From SURF-28 sp034521465 (GTDB lineage: Bacteria; Bacteroidota; Ignavibacteria; Ignavibacteriales; Melioribacteraceae), in assembly GCA_034521465.1 (NCBI GenBank), contig JAXHMN010000011.1:186001-250000 (forward strand): a stretch of 64,000 bases of DNA. Reading direction: 5' to 3'. Each line of letters opens with the position of its first letter. Positions within the stretch are counted from its first letter, which is position 1. The position numbers and the translations under genes are program-made. Shown here in pieces: positions 25,326 through 35,094 of the stretch. Below the pieces are notes generated by a model that was given only the letters and a program-made list of their open reading frames with translations, was not told the origin of the DNA and ran no database searches.

Positions 25326-25762
25326 TTACTTACTTATATATTTCCATCCATACTTTTTCATAAAATCTTCCACTTCTTCTGTAAAACTTTTTGTTCTGTG
25401 ATGTTCTTCTTGATTTCTAATATAATCTTTAATATCATTTATGTGTGACTCACTTACACTTACTGCCCAATAATCATCCTGCCAAGAAAATTTTATCTTT
25501 GTCAATTTTTCATCATTTATCCATTTTGAAGATTCGCCTTTTATTAATTGTGATACTTTGCTGATTGATTGATCTTTCCCGAGTGAAATTAAACAATGAA
25601 TATGTTCTTTGTGTCCATTTATTTCTTCAAGCCAAATATTTTTTTGTTTTGCATTGGATTTTATGTGTTCAATTACTTTTCTCTTTTTTCTTTTGAAGTA
25701 AAATATGGTTCTCTGTTTTTTGTTGAGAAGACAAGATGAATCCAGATTCTTATCCAGCTCAT
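25326..25762 (-). mobile_element. REP-associated Y1 (IS200-like) transposase gene (frameshifted)
   Basis: About 146 residues after one repair. ATG at 25762 with AGGAG eight bases upstream starts 'MSWIRIWIHLVFSTKNREPY'. The HUH motif 'GHKEHIHCLISLGKDQSISK' and the catalytic-tyrosine region 'HINDIKDYIRNQEEHH' are present, followed by 'FTEEVEDFMKKYGW'. These are typical of Y1 transposases, IS200 and RAYT types. The frame breaks in the T-run 25684-25689 (plus strand); inserting one base restores 'SKEKKRKVIEHIKSN'. Flanking palindromes on both sides suggest a RAYT that is mobilising or processing REPs. Confidence 0.8.
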
Positions 25763-25813
25763 TTATTTCTCCTTTTTCTTTTGAAATTAATTGGGATTTA
25801 GAAGAAAAGCAAT

Positions 25814-25960
25814 GGGGCTAAAGCCCAAATGAGTTTGGGAGTTGCTTTTAATCCGTTGGCTGAAGCCAACGGCAATAAAAAGCAATGCAATATAAATATT
25901 GCCGTCCACTTTGGTGGACGGACAGAGAGAAGAATAAAAAAATATTTGGGCTTTAGCCCC
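25814..25960. repeat. REP-like palindromes upstream of the Y1 transposase
   Basis: Four stem-loops: GGGGCTAAAGCCC (25814-25826), CCGTTGGCTGAAGCCAACGG (25853-25872), CCGTCCACTTTGGTGGACGG (25902-25921), GGGCTTTAGCCCC (25948-25960). The first and last are the same unit in opposite orientation and the middle two have GC-rich 8-pair stems with a 4-base loop, so the set forms a mirror arrangement. Together with 25137-25323 they bracket the transposase gene. Confidence 0.8.
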
Positions 25961-25973
25961 ATCCATTATTAAT

Positions 25974-26726
25974 TTACTCAAAAATCTCTTTTAGCTTACT
26001 ATATCCGCTGCGGCTTACTGAGAGTTTTGTGCCGTCTTTCAAAATGGCTTTGTAGGAGTCTTTATCAAAAAGCTCGATTTCTTTTACACTGGAAATATTA
26101 ACAATATATGAACGATGAATACGAATGAAATTTTTCGGGTCGAGATGGTCTTCGAAATATTTCATAGTTTTTTGTTTTAGATATTTTCCATCCTCGGTAT
26201 AAATCATAACATAGTCATCCTGAGCTTCGAAGTAGGAAACCTTTTCTATTGGGATAATATTTATTTTTTGATTTTGTTTAACAACCACACGATCAATGAA
26301 TTCTATTTCATCATCGACATGGGATTTTAAGTTGTTTATTTTTTCTTTATTCGTTAAGTGGTTTGAGTTGAGTACTTTTTTCACCGCTTCGGCAAATCTT
26401 TCTTCCGAAAATGGTTTCAATAAATAATCTATTGCGTTTACATCAAATGCTTTAAGCGCGTATTGGTCAAAAGCAGTGGTGAAGATAATTGAGGGCGCTT
26501 TATCATTATCGATTAACTCAAGCATTTCAAAACCGTTTAACTTGGGCATTTGAATATCCAGAAAAATTAAATCTGGTTTTTTCTCATTGATTGCCTTAAT
26601 TCCGTCAAACCCATTTCCGCATTCGTCAATTATTTTAATTTCATCAAAAGCCGAGGCATATCTTTTTAGGATATCTCTTGCAAGTTTTTCATCATCTATA
26701 ATAATTGTTTTTAATCTGTTTGCCAT
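25974..26726 (-). CDS. LytTR-family response regulator
   Basis: 250 residues from ATG 26726, which has GGAGG seven bases upstream (a TTG two codons earlier is less likely). Receiver domain about 1-120: 'TIIIDDEKLARDILKRYASA', phospho-Asp in 'LIFLDIQMP', 'TAFDQYALKAFDVNAIDYLL' and K in 'LKPF'. LytTR DNA-binding domain about 150-250: 'VSYFEAQDDYVMIYTEDGKY', 'FIRIHRSYIVNI'. It is the output of the sensor kinase encoded two bases upstream and probably controls the LiaF-like pair and itself. Confidence 0.92.
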   Translation of the reverse strand: MANRLKTIIIDDEKLARDILKRYASAFDEIKIIDECGNGFDGIKAINEKKPDLIFLDIQMPKLNGFEMLELIDNDKAPSIIFTTAFDQYALKAFDVNAIDYLLKPFSEERFAEAVKKVLNSNHLTNKEKINNLKSHVDDEIEFIDRVVVKQNQKINIIPIEKVSYFEAQDDYVMIYTEDGKYLKQKTMKYFEDHLDPKNFIRIHRSYIVNISSVKEIELFDKDSYKAILKDGTKLSVSRSGYSKLKEIFE

Positions 26727-26728
26727 TC

Positions 26729-27777
26729 TCAAACCTCCAAAGGAATAAAGACATCAACAATAAATTCGTTTTCAGTTCTTTTTACTCGTAGTAAGTTATC
26801 CCTATTATAAATAAGTTGAAGCCGATTCCGGATATTTTGAAGCCCGATACCTTCGCCTTTTCTCGAGGCGCTTTCTTTATCATAATTATTTGAAACTGTT
26901 ATTCGAAGGTAGTCCTTTTCTCTTCGGCAAATTAAATTAATTGTAACCAAATCAAGACTTTCGTAAACCCCATGTTTGATAGCATTTTCGAAAAGCGGCT
27001 GAAGAATCATATTAGGTACTTCGACATTACTGCATTCATCGGAAAGTTCTTCGAGCAATTCAAATTTTCCCTCGAACCTTACTCGTTCAATAGAGAGGTA
27101 GAGTTTTACATTTTTAATTTCGTCAGCAAGTTTTGTTGTTTGTGTTTCGTTTCTTGAAAGAGTACCTCTCAAAAAAATTGAAAGATTTATAGTCATCTCT
27201 CTAGCTTTATCCGGGTTGGAAATTGTTAGTGAGCTAATGGAGTTCAAGCTATTGAAAATAAAATGCGGATTTATTTGATACTTCAAAGTACGGAGTTCGG
27301 CTTCTTTAACGAGGGTATTAAGCTCGGATTCTTGTTCAAGTTTCTCTCTGAAATTATTGTAGTAGATCATCAAATAATTTACCGCAACAAGAATTGTATA
27401 AAACAAAAGTCCGATCACAATCCGCCAAATGATAGAACTATTCAAAAAACTAAATAATCTTGATCTTTGATCACAGCGTTCAAAATCAAAAATCCGAGAC
27501 CAACCCAAATACCGGCAGTTAAGGTAGCACCTAAAGAATGGTTAGCAAGTATCGATGAAAATGATCTATGCTCAAAATCGATGAAATTTGTAGGGTACCA
27601 AAGTGCCAATCCAAGTAAAAAGTAAATTGAATTAAATACTATAGAGTCAACTATGGAAATGCCAATATCGACCGTTGTAAAATAGATTAATACTAAGGAG
27701 TGGATTAGAGCAATGATCAGCCAAACCAATCCATAGATCGCAAAACTCGTTCTATTTTTAATGAAAGGATGAATCAT
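26729..27777 (-). CDS. LytS-type sensor histidine kinase (frameshifted)
   Basis: About 350 residues when joined. The N-terminal half has about four membrane helices ('FAIYGLVWLIIALIHSLVLI', 'FNSIYFLLGLALWYPTNF'). The catalytic half carries 'LRTLKYQINPHFIFNSLNS' with the phospho-accepting His, and ATPase motifs 'PLFENAIKHGV' and 'GEGIGLQNIRNRL', the His_kinase (LytS/YehU) class. One A missing in the run 27444-27449 (plus strand) splits it; repaired, '...DQDYLVFLNSSIIWRIV'. Start ATG at 27777 overlaps the previous stop (TAATG). It partners with the LytTR regulator. Confidence 0.9.
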
Positions 27778-28475
27778 TATTTGATCTCGATTCCTCCGAA
27801 CATACAAAATCCGTCAATGGTTAACACATGCTCTTGGCTTTGTTCAACCGGAGCTGATTTTCTACGTGTATCTTCGCTTCCTCCGAATATAGAGGTGGTT
27901 CTATTTATAACTTTCCAATCGGCAGGAAGAAATATCTCGGTTCCCCCGAAAAGTGTATCGCAATTGATAGTGCAGCTTCTGTCTAGTTTAGCGCTCGTTA
28001 AATCAAGTTCGGTCGCACCGAACATTGTAAATAGTTTTGCTCCGACAAAATTTTGGGAAATAATTTTTCTTTTATTTTCGGAAAATATGGTGGTTAAATC
28101 AATTGTCTCATCCGGGTACTCAATCCATCCGTCTTTTGAATTATGTTTCTTTTTTCCTCTTCCCCGCTCAAATATAATCGACAATCCGAAAAGAATTAGG
28201 AAAATGGGCCAGATAGTTTCAAAAATTTCACCGGCAGGGTAATCATAAACTCGTCCGTAAATAAAAATACCTCCTGCTAAAATAACGGCCGGTCCAAAAA
28301 AACCGCCTCTGGAAGCGATAGTTATCACTAAACCAATCAGCAAAATATATGTAGGCCAAGAAATGTAATAGTATTCGATATGCCATGGGACTAAATCTAA
28401 ATTTTTAATAATGAAAGCTGTACCAATCAAGATAAGCAGCAGTCCAACAAAGAATCTTCCGTTTGAATGTTTCAT
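27777..28475 (-). CDS. LiaF-like membrane protein (copy 1)
   Basis: 232 residues. N-terminal region with about four hydrophobic helices ('FFVGLLLILIGTAFIIKNLD', 'WPIFLILFGLSIIFERGRG'), then a soluble LiaF-type C-terminal domain of beta strands: 'LFTMFGATELDLTSAKLDRS', 'LFGGTEIFLPADWKVINRTT', 'IFGGSEDTRRK', 'CMFGGIEIK'. The repeated FGG-E/S pattern is the LiaF/DUF2154 hallmark. In Firmicutes LiaF inhibits the LiaS kinase until cell-wall stress occurs. Here it sits directly upstream of a LytS-type kinase, overlapping by one base, which supports a similar inhibitory role. Confidence 0.85.
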   Translation of the reverse strand: MKHSNGRFFVGLLLILIGTAFIIKNLDLVPWHIEYYYISWPTYILLIGLVITIASRGGFFGPAVILAGGIFIYGRVYDYPAGEIFETIWPIFLILFGLSIIFERGRGKKKHNSKDGWIEYPDETIDLTTIFSENKRKIISQNFVGAKLFTMFGATELDLTSAKLDRSCTINCDTLFGGTEIFLPADWKVINRTTSIFGGSEDTRRKSAPVEQSQEHVLTIDGFCMFGGIEIK

Positions 28476-28493
28476 TTTGCCTCCGCACTTAAA

Positions 28494-29165
28494 TTAACTT
28501 TTAATACTTCCGCCGCCAAAGAGAACCAACCCTTTTATAACAAGTTTTCTTTCGGGATCCGGAACATGATTTGGATCCTTTCTTCGCTTATCATCAAATC
28601 CGCCAAAAATTGAGATGACATCAATCTTAATATTCCAATCAGCTGGAGCTGTAAGATCTGTTCCGCCGAACATTGCAAAGATGTCAAGAACATTAGTACC
28701 TTCTGCTAGTTTACAATCGAGCAAATCAATTTCAGAACCGCCAAAAACTGCAGTTAGTTTTCCACCTTTAAAGTTATCCGAGTTAATTAACTTTTTGCCA
28801 CCTCCGAAAATTGCAGTGTCGTTAATAAAATCATTTTTATCGTTTTTTGTAGTAGGTTCATTTGCATCTTTAAGAGTTGTATCTTTTCTTTTATAGAGTA
28901 AATAAACGCCTATTGCAATCAATAATAGAGGCCAGAACTCCGGGAACCAACCAAGCAATCCAATTACAATTAATACATAACCTGCTGTATTGCTCTCCGA
29001 ATTTGCGAGTATCAGCAAACCAATAATTATTAAAATCGACTGCCACTTAAAAACCCAGTATGGCAGATCAAAATAAATCACATTAAAATTATCTAATAGG
29101 AACAAGCCGCCTAGAACAACCAGTGCAAGTCCTATCCACAGACTTATATTTCTACTTTTAGCCAT
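28494..29165 (-). CDS. LiaF-like membrane protein (copy 2)
   Basis: 223 residues, paralogous to the next gene: helices in 'ISLWIGLALVVLGGLFLLDN', 'WPLLLIAIGVYLLYKRKD', then LiaF-like strands 'AIFGGGKKLINSDNFKGGKL', 'AVFGGSEIDLLDCKLAEGTN', 'AMFGGTDLTAPADWNIKIDV', 'SIFGGFDDKRRKD', 'LVLFGGGSIKS'. It begins the four-gene minus-strand operon LiaF-LiaF-LytS-LytTR. Two divergent copies might form a heteromeric complex or sense different signals. No terminator or other gene separates it from its partner (18 bases). Confidence 0.85.
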   Translation of the reverse strand: MAKSRNISLWIGLALVVLGGLFLLDNFNVIYFDLPYWVFKWQSILIIIGLLILANSESNTAGYVLIVIGLLGWFPEFWPLLLIAIGVYLLYKRKDTTLKDANEPTTKNDKNDFINDTAIFGGGKKLINSDNFKGGKLTAVFGGSEIDLLDCKLAEGTNVLDIFAMFGGTDLTAPADWNIKIDVISIFGGFDDKRRKDPNHVPDPERKLVIKGLVLFGGGSIKS

Positions 29166-29326
29166 TTAATCCTCCTTTGTTTTTTGATTCGTCCGAAAAT
29201 TATACTATTAGTATTGTTGAATAAAGAATATATCGGTGAATCAACGAGAAAAATCGGTGAATGAATGATATAATATGTTTAACTTTGATACTAAATAAAA
29301 TCAATCAGTAAAATTAGTAGAATGTT

Positions 29327-30661
29327 ATGGTGATAATGGAAATTGTCTTTTTATTTATTGGGATTTTAATCGGTGCGGTTGCTGCATTTTTAATTGCAAA
29401 ATATAAGTATGGTAATGACAGTAAAATATCCGTTGAAGAAGCAGAAGCATTGAAACGGGATAAAGCAAAGTCTGAAGAAAAAATTTCTATATATGAAAAA
29501 GATTTGACTGAACTTAAAGAGGCAGTTGAGAAAGAGCGAACAAGATTTCTCGAGTTAAACTCACAATTTTCCGGAATCAAAACTGAGAACAAAAATTTAG
29601 AGGAGAAACTCGCAGAGCACAAAAAGGAAGTTGAAGAACTGCAAGAAAGATTTAGAACCGAATTTAAAAATCTGGCAAACGAAATTCTGGAAGACAAAAG
29701 CAAACGGTTTGCTCAGCAAAATCAAGAAAACTTAAAAACAATATTAGATCCGCTGCGCGATAGAATTACTGATTTTAGAAAAAGAGTTGATGAAATTCAT
29801 CAATCCGATACAAAGAGTTATTCAGAATTAAATACACACTTGAAAAATCTACAAGAACTAAATAAACGAATGTCCGACGAAGCAGAGAATTTAACAAAAG
29901 CTCTAAAAGGTGATACAAAGGTAATGGGTTCTTGGGGCGAATTTATACTTGAAAAAATTCTGGAAAGATCCGGACTTGTGAAAGATGAGCACTATACCGT
30001 TCAAGAAAGTTTTACGGATGAAACCGGAAGAAGATTGCGTCCCGATGTAATAATAAAATTACCGGAAAAGAAAAGTGTTATAATTGATTCAAAAGTTTCG
30101 CTTGTTGCTTATGAAAAATATGCTTCTGCGGAAAATGAAGTTGAAATCGAAACGGCTATTAAAGATCATCTTATTTCGATACGCGGTCATATCCGTGGTT
30201 TGAGCGCAAAAGATTATCAAAACATTGAAGACCTCAATCCACCCGATTTTGTTTTAATGTTTATCCCGATTGAACCCGCATTCAGTTTAGCGGTTCAGAA
30301 AGAGCCTGCCATTTTCAACGAAGCGTTTGATAAAAACATTGTAATTGTTAGTCCGTCAACTCTGTTAGCAACTCTACGTACAATTGAAAATATTTGGCGG
30401 AGAGAAAGTCAAAATAGAAATGCTATGGAAATTGCAAAACAAAGCGGTGCGCTTTACGATAAGTTTGTTGGATTTGTTGAAGACTTAGCAGATATCGGAA
30501 AACGGCTTGATCAATCAAAAGATGCTTACCGAAAGGCAATGAATAAGTTGCATGATGGTCAGGGCAATATTGTTAGGAGAATAGAAAGCATAAAAGAACT
30601 CGGAGCAAAGGCATCAAAAACAATTCCGGATAATTTGTTAGATAGAGCGGATAATGATTAA
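29327..30661 (+). CDS. rmuC: DNA recombination protein RmuC
   Basis: 444 residues. One N-terminal membrane helix ('EIVFLFIGILIGAVAAFLIA'), a long coiled coil (about 30-190, 'LKEAVEKERTRFLELNSQFS', 'EEKLAEHKKEVEELQERF') and the RmuC core: 'MGSWGEFILEKILERSGL', 'RLRPDVIIKLPEKKSVIIDS', 'KVSLVAYEKY' and 'FMFIPIEPAF' type motif ('VLMFIPIEPAFSLAVQKEP'). The D-x-K in 'IDSKVS' is the nuclease-like core. RmuC restrains inversions at short repeats, which fits a genome with many palindromes, although that link is only inference. Intact frame, next gene starts directly after its stop. Confidence 0.93.
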   Translation: MVIMEIVFLFIGILIGAVAAFLIAKYKYGNDSKISVEEAEALKRDKAKSEEKISIYEKDLTELKEAVEKERTRFLELNSQFSGIKTENKNLEEKLAEHKKEVEELQERFRTEFKNLANEILEDKSKRFAQQNQENLKTILDPLRDRITDFRKRVDEIHQSDTKSYSELNTHLKNLQELNKRMSDEAENLTKALKGDTKVMGSWGEFILEKILERSGLVKDEHYTVQESFTDETGRRLRPDVIIKLPEKKSVIIDSKVSLVAYEKYASAENEVEIETAIKDHLISIRGHIRGLSAKDYQNIEDLNPPDFVLMFIPIEPAFSLAVQKEPAIFNEAFDKNIVIVSPSTLLATLRTIENIWRRESQNRNAMEIAKQSGALYDKFVGFVEDLADIGKRLDQSKDAYRKAMNKLHDGQGNIVRRIESIKELGAKASKTIPDNLLDRADND

Positions 30662-33091
30662 ATGAAGAGATCAATAAAAATAATAATCGGTATTATCTCT
30701 TCGATTTTTATTCTGCTCTTTGCTTTCGCTGCAATTTCTTACATGCTGCTGAAATCTTACGTGCCGGATTATGAGTGGGAATCGCGGACTGATCAGATAA
30801 CCGAAGATATAAAGATTTATCGCGACAGCAATGCTGTTCCCTATATCATTACCGGAAATCAAACAGATGCCGCGTTTGGACTTGGTTTTGTGCATGCGCA
30901 AGAAAGATTGTTTCAGATGGACATTGCTCGAAGAGCCGGGCAAGGAAAACTGAGCGAAGTCTTTGGTAATCAAACTCTTGAATTTGACTTGATGTTTAGA
31001 AAACTTCGGATTGAAAAGACAGCCGACGAACATTATAACCAATTGAGTCCATTGTCTAAAGATATGCTTACAGCATATTCCAAAGGCGTTAATTATTATC
31101 TCGATCAATTTGATGGAAAGTACTCTGTTGAATTCGATGTGATAGGATATCAGCCTGAAAGGTGGACTCCAAAACATTCAATTATTATTGCAAAAATGTT
31201 GGCGTTTGAACTCAACTTAAGCTGGTGGAGTGACATAACATTTTCTCATCTTTTACAAAAATTTGATGAAGAAAGAGTAAAAGAAATAATTCCGGACTAC
31301 CCGGAAAATGCACCTACAATAATTCCGGATCATATAAAGAATTTCCCACCAGTATCGCTTGATTTAATAAAATCCGATAAAGCGTATAGAGATTTTATAA
31401 AATTCACCGGAACTCATATCGGATCAAATAATTGGGTTGTCAATGCAAATAAATCCCAATCCGGAAAATCGATAATAGCAAATGATCCGCATCTTGCTTT
31501 CCAAGCTCCCGGAAGATGGTATCTTGCTTCAATCAAATCACCTGAGCTTAACGTTGATGGTTTTACTTTGCCGGGTTTACCTGCAGTTGTTATTGGAAAG
31601 AATGAAAATATTTCCTGGGTACTAACTAACGTAATGGCTGATGATGCAGATTTTTATTTTGAACAACTTGACTCAACGGAAACAAATTATTTTTTAGATG
31701 GTGAATGGAAACCTCTGAAAATTGAAGAAGACACAGTAAAGGTGAAAGATTCCCTCGATGTAATTTTCGAAATAAAATCCACGCACCGTGGTCCTATTGT
31801 TACCGGCGCAAGGACATTTACTCCATTATTCGAAACAGACAATATCGAAAAAGCAACAATCAGTATGAATTGGACTGCCTTTACTTTTAGCGATGAATTA
31901 AAAGCGATATTATTAATTAACAAAGCAAATAATTGGAATGAGTTTTTAACCGGCGTTGAAGAGTTTACTATCCCAGGTCAAAATTTTGTCTATGGTGATA
32001 ACCAAGGTAATATTGGCTATGTGTGTGCTGCAAGATTACCGTTAAGAAATAACCCTAGTCCTACAATGATCTACGACGGTACAACAACAGAAAGCGATTG
32101 GAATGGATTCATTCCGTTTGATGAAATGCCTAAGTTATTTAATCCTTCCGAGAACTACATTGCATCTGCTAACAATAAGACAATTAGAGATTACAAATAT
32201 CACATCTCAAACATTTGGGAACCGCCTTCTCGTATTCTGCGAATTGAAGAATTTCTCGAACTCAAAAGAGATGTTTGAGATCAATGATTTTAAAGAAATT
32301 GCAAAATGGATTTCTACTCGCATTATGCTAAAGAAATTACTCCATACATTTTGAACGCTTTTAAGGGAGCGAAAATTGAAGACGAAAATTTGAAATTAAG
32401 TTTAGAATTGTTGGAGTAAATGGGATTATGAAATGAACGTTCAAAGTCAAACTCCAACAATATTCAATGTGTTCTTAGTTGAACTGATGAAAAATATATT
32501 TATGGATGAAATGGGCGAAGAGTTGTTTAATGAATATGTTTTCCTTGCAAATATTCCGTACAGAATTATCTATGAGTTATTCGAAAAGGAAAATTCAATT
32601 TGGTTTGATGATATAAATACAGAGCGTGATTGAATCAAGAGATGTGATAATTAAGAAAAAGTATGGTTGATGCGTTAATGTATCTTGAAGAAAATATTTC
32701 CAAAGATTTATCACTTTGGCAGTGGGGAGAATTACATAAAGTAGAATTCAAACATTTCTTTTCAGGATTTAATTCGGTGGTAGATAAAATAGTAAATATC
32801 GGTCCCTATAAAATCGGTGGAGATGGAACAACCGTTTTTAATACCGAGTTTTCTTTTGTCGATCCTTATTTTAATGTACTCGGACCTTCAATGAGGTTTC
32901 TGTTTGACTTTGATAAACCGGATGAATATCATTTTATTTTACCGACGGGACAGTCGGGACACATTTTAAGTGATCATTATTCTAATATGACACAAAGATG
33001 GTTGAATGGTGAGTATATTACAATTAAAACTAACTTAGATTCGATTGAAAATTCTAATTACTCACTTACTCTTATCAAAAATTCAAAATAA
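30662..33091 (+). CDS. Penicillin acylase family N-terminal-nucleophile hydrolase (several frameshifts)
   Basis: About 810 codons when joined. N-terminal membrane anchor 'IIIGIISSIFILLFAFAAIS', then the family's 'IYRDSNAVPYIITGNQTDAA' and 'FVHAQERLFQMDIARRAGQG' motifs. The autoprocessing Ser is Ser255 in 'THIGSNNWVVNA'. Frames change near 32262 (extra A), 32301-32306, 32418 (extra T) and about 32630 (extra T); after repair the C terminus runs on through 'WQWGELHKVEFKHFFSG' and ends near 33091. The enzyme would be exported and cleave amide bonds, for example N-acyl-homoserine lactones or peptides; the substrate is unknown. It directly follows rmuC. Confidence 0.88.
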
Positions 33092-33139
33092 TTTCTTACT
33101 TTACAAAGATAAATTCTTCTCATAATAAAAGTAATTCAT

Positions 33140-34093
33140 ATGAAAGTAATAGAACATTTAGATAAAGCAACAGATCCACTAATTAGTTTTGAAATAATAC
33201 CACCAAAACGAGGGGGAGATATAAAACAACTAATGTCAATCCTTGATGAATTGATGAAGTATCATCCGCCTTTCATTGATATCACGAGTCATGCTGCTGA
33301 AGTAATTTACGAAGAGACACCCGAAGGCGAATACAAAATGAAGGTGAAAAGAAAGCGGCCCGGGACTCTCGGTATTTGTGCGTTGATTCAAAACAAATAT
33401 AATGTCGATGCAGTACCGCATGTTATTTGTCACGGGTTTACGCGTGAAGAAACGGAAGATTTTTTAATTGAGCTTCATTATTTGGGAATCGATAATGTAC
33501 TTGCTATTCGCGGCGATGATAACGGTTATAAAAAACCGATCAAATATGGGCGCAGTACAAACGAATACGCAATAGATCTAGTCAAACAAATAAATGATGT
33601 TAATAAAGGAAAATATATTGAAGATAGTTTACTCGATGCCGAACCGATGAACTTTTGTGTTGGTGTCGGTGGTTATCCTGAAAAACATTTTGAAGCAGCA
33701 AATCTTGCCCTCGATATAAAGTATACGAAACAGAAAGTTGAAGCGGGAGCCGATTATGTGGTTACTCAAATGTTTTACGATAATAACAAGTTTCTTGATT
33801 ATGTTGAAAAATGTGAGCAAGCCGGTATAAAAGCTCCGATAATTCCGGGACTTAAAATTCTTACAAGTAAAAAGCAGTTACACACAGTTCCAAAACACTT
33901 TTACCTTGATATTCCCGACGAATTGGCTGAAGAAGTTGAAGCCGCTAAACCTGAACATGTTCTTGAAGTTGGTGTAAATTGGACGGTTAAACAAGTTGAG
34001 GAGCTTCTCAATAAAAATGTTCCCGCAATTCATTTTTACATTATGCAGAATGCCGAGCCGATAAAAATGCTTATGAATAAATTAAAATTATAA
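33140..34093 (+). CDS. metF: Methylenetetrahydrofolate reductase
   Basis: 317 residues, intact. 'ISFEIIPPKRGGDIKQLMS' at the N terminus, 'FIDITSHAA', 'GIDNVLAIRGDDN' and 'GADYVVTQMFYDNNKFLDYV' are the MetF/MTHFR motifs of the FAD-binding TIM barrel; the C-terminal 'GVNWTVKQVEELLNKNVPAI' and 'HFYIMQNAEP' are also diagnostic. It makes 5-methyl-THF for methionine synthesis. No partner metE/metH is adjacent. A 48-base gap precedes it. Confidence 0.95.
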   Translation: MKVIEHLDKATDPLISFEIIPPKRGGDIKQLMSILDELMKYHPPFIDITSHAAEVIYEETPEGEYKMKVKRKRPGTLGICALIQNKYNVDAVPHVICHGFTREETEDFLIELHYLGIDNVLAIRGDDNGYKKPIKYGRSTNEYAIDLVKQINDVNKGKYIEDSLLDAEPMNFCVGVGGYPEKHFEAANLALDIKYTKQKVEAGADYVVTQMFYDNNKFLDYVEKCEQAGIKAPIIPGLKILTSKKQLHTVPKHFYLDIPDELAEEVEAAKPEHVLEVGVNWTVKQVEELLNKNVPAIHFYIMQNAEPIKMLMNKLKL

Positions 34094-34094
34094 A

Positions 34095-35094
34095 ATGGCA
34101 AAAAGAAAAATCAAAATACCTCGCGGTAAAAAAGTACTTTGGGGAGTTTCCGGTTGCGGAGCGTACACCGAATCGACTTTTTTACCGACGTTTCAACTGC
34201 TCAAGAAAAGTCGCCTATCAGCAATTTATAGTTCTAATCCCGATCGTGCTTCAAATATTGCAAGTAAGTTTGGTGCTGGTAAATCATTCAGTAATTTTGA
34301 TGAATTCTTGAGAGAAAATTTTACTGCGGTTTATATTGGTAGCGCAAATGTAGATCATTATAATCAAGTTATTAAAGCGGCGGAAGCAGGGAAACATATT
34401 TTATGCGAAAAACCCTTGGCGCTTACTTCTCAAGAAGCTGAAGATATGATCAATGTTTGCCGTGAAAATAAAGTGCACTTGTCAATTAATTACGTACATC
34501 GGTTTCATCCCTTGGTTGTAAAAGCCAAAGAGTTAATTGATAAACAAATGATCGGGAAAATCGTTTCCATTTCAGCTTCATTCAATGCGGATATTCCTCC
34601 AAGCGATAATTTTAGATTCAAGAAGAAACTGAGCGGTGGCGGAGCTTTGCGTGATATCGGCACACATATGATTGATCTATTAAGATACTTCGGCGGTGAA
34701 GTCGATGAAATAAAAGGTTATCTCGATAACATAATTTACAAAAGCGAAGTTGAAGATTTTGCAAATGGCGTAATGAAATTCAACAAAAGTGGTTACGGTT
34801 ATTTTAATGTTTCTTTTAATACTAAAAGATCATTCAACCGTATTGAAATACTCGGATACAAAGGAGCAATTAGTATTGAGAATGTTATTGGCGGAAAACC
34901 ATCACAAAGTAAACTCACAATTGACTTAGACGGAGAGACAAAAAAATCCTTTAGAAGAAGAGCAAATAAACTTTTGTTTAGGTTACGCGATTTTCAAAAT
35001 TCAATTTTGAGGAACGAATCACCCGGAAGTAACAGGCACCGATGGTCTAATTAATATGAATTTAATGGAAGAATTAGAAAAACAATGTCAGTAA
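34095..35094 (+). CDS. Gfo/Idh/MocA-type oxidoreductase (frameshifted)
   Basis: About 332 residues after repair. N-terminal Rossmann fold 'VLWGVSGCGAYTESTFLP', 'AVYIGSANVDHYNQVIKAAE', catalytic Lys in 'HILCEKPLALTSQEAEDMI'; C-terminal substrate domain with 'GGGALRDIGTHMIDLLRYFG' and 'SGYGYFNVSFNTKRSF'. One extra C in 35022-35024 splits it; repaired, the tail reads 'ESPEVTGTDGLINMNLMEEL' with stop at 35092. NAD(P)-dependent sugar or polyol oxidoreductase, substrate unknown. It overlaps the aldolase by ten bases, so the two enzymes may act on the same sugar. Confidence 0.85.

Noticed and set aside
25787..25981. Minus-strand open frame of 64 residues through the palindromes upstream of the Y1 transposase
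   Set aside because: It is composed of the palindromic repeats and has no supported start or family.
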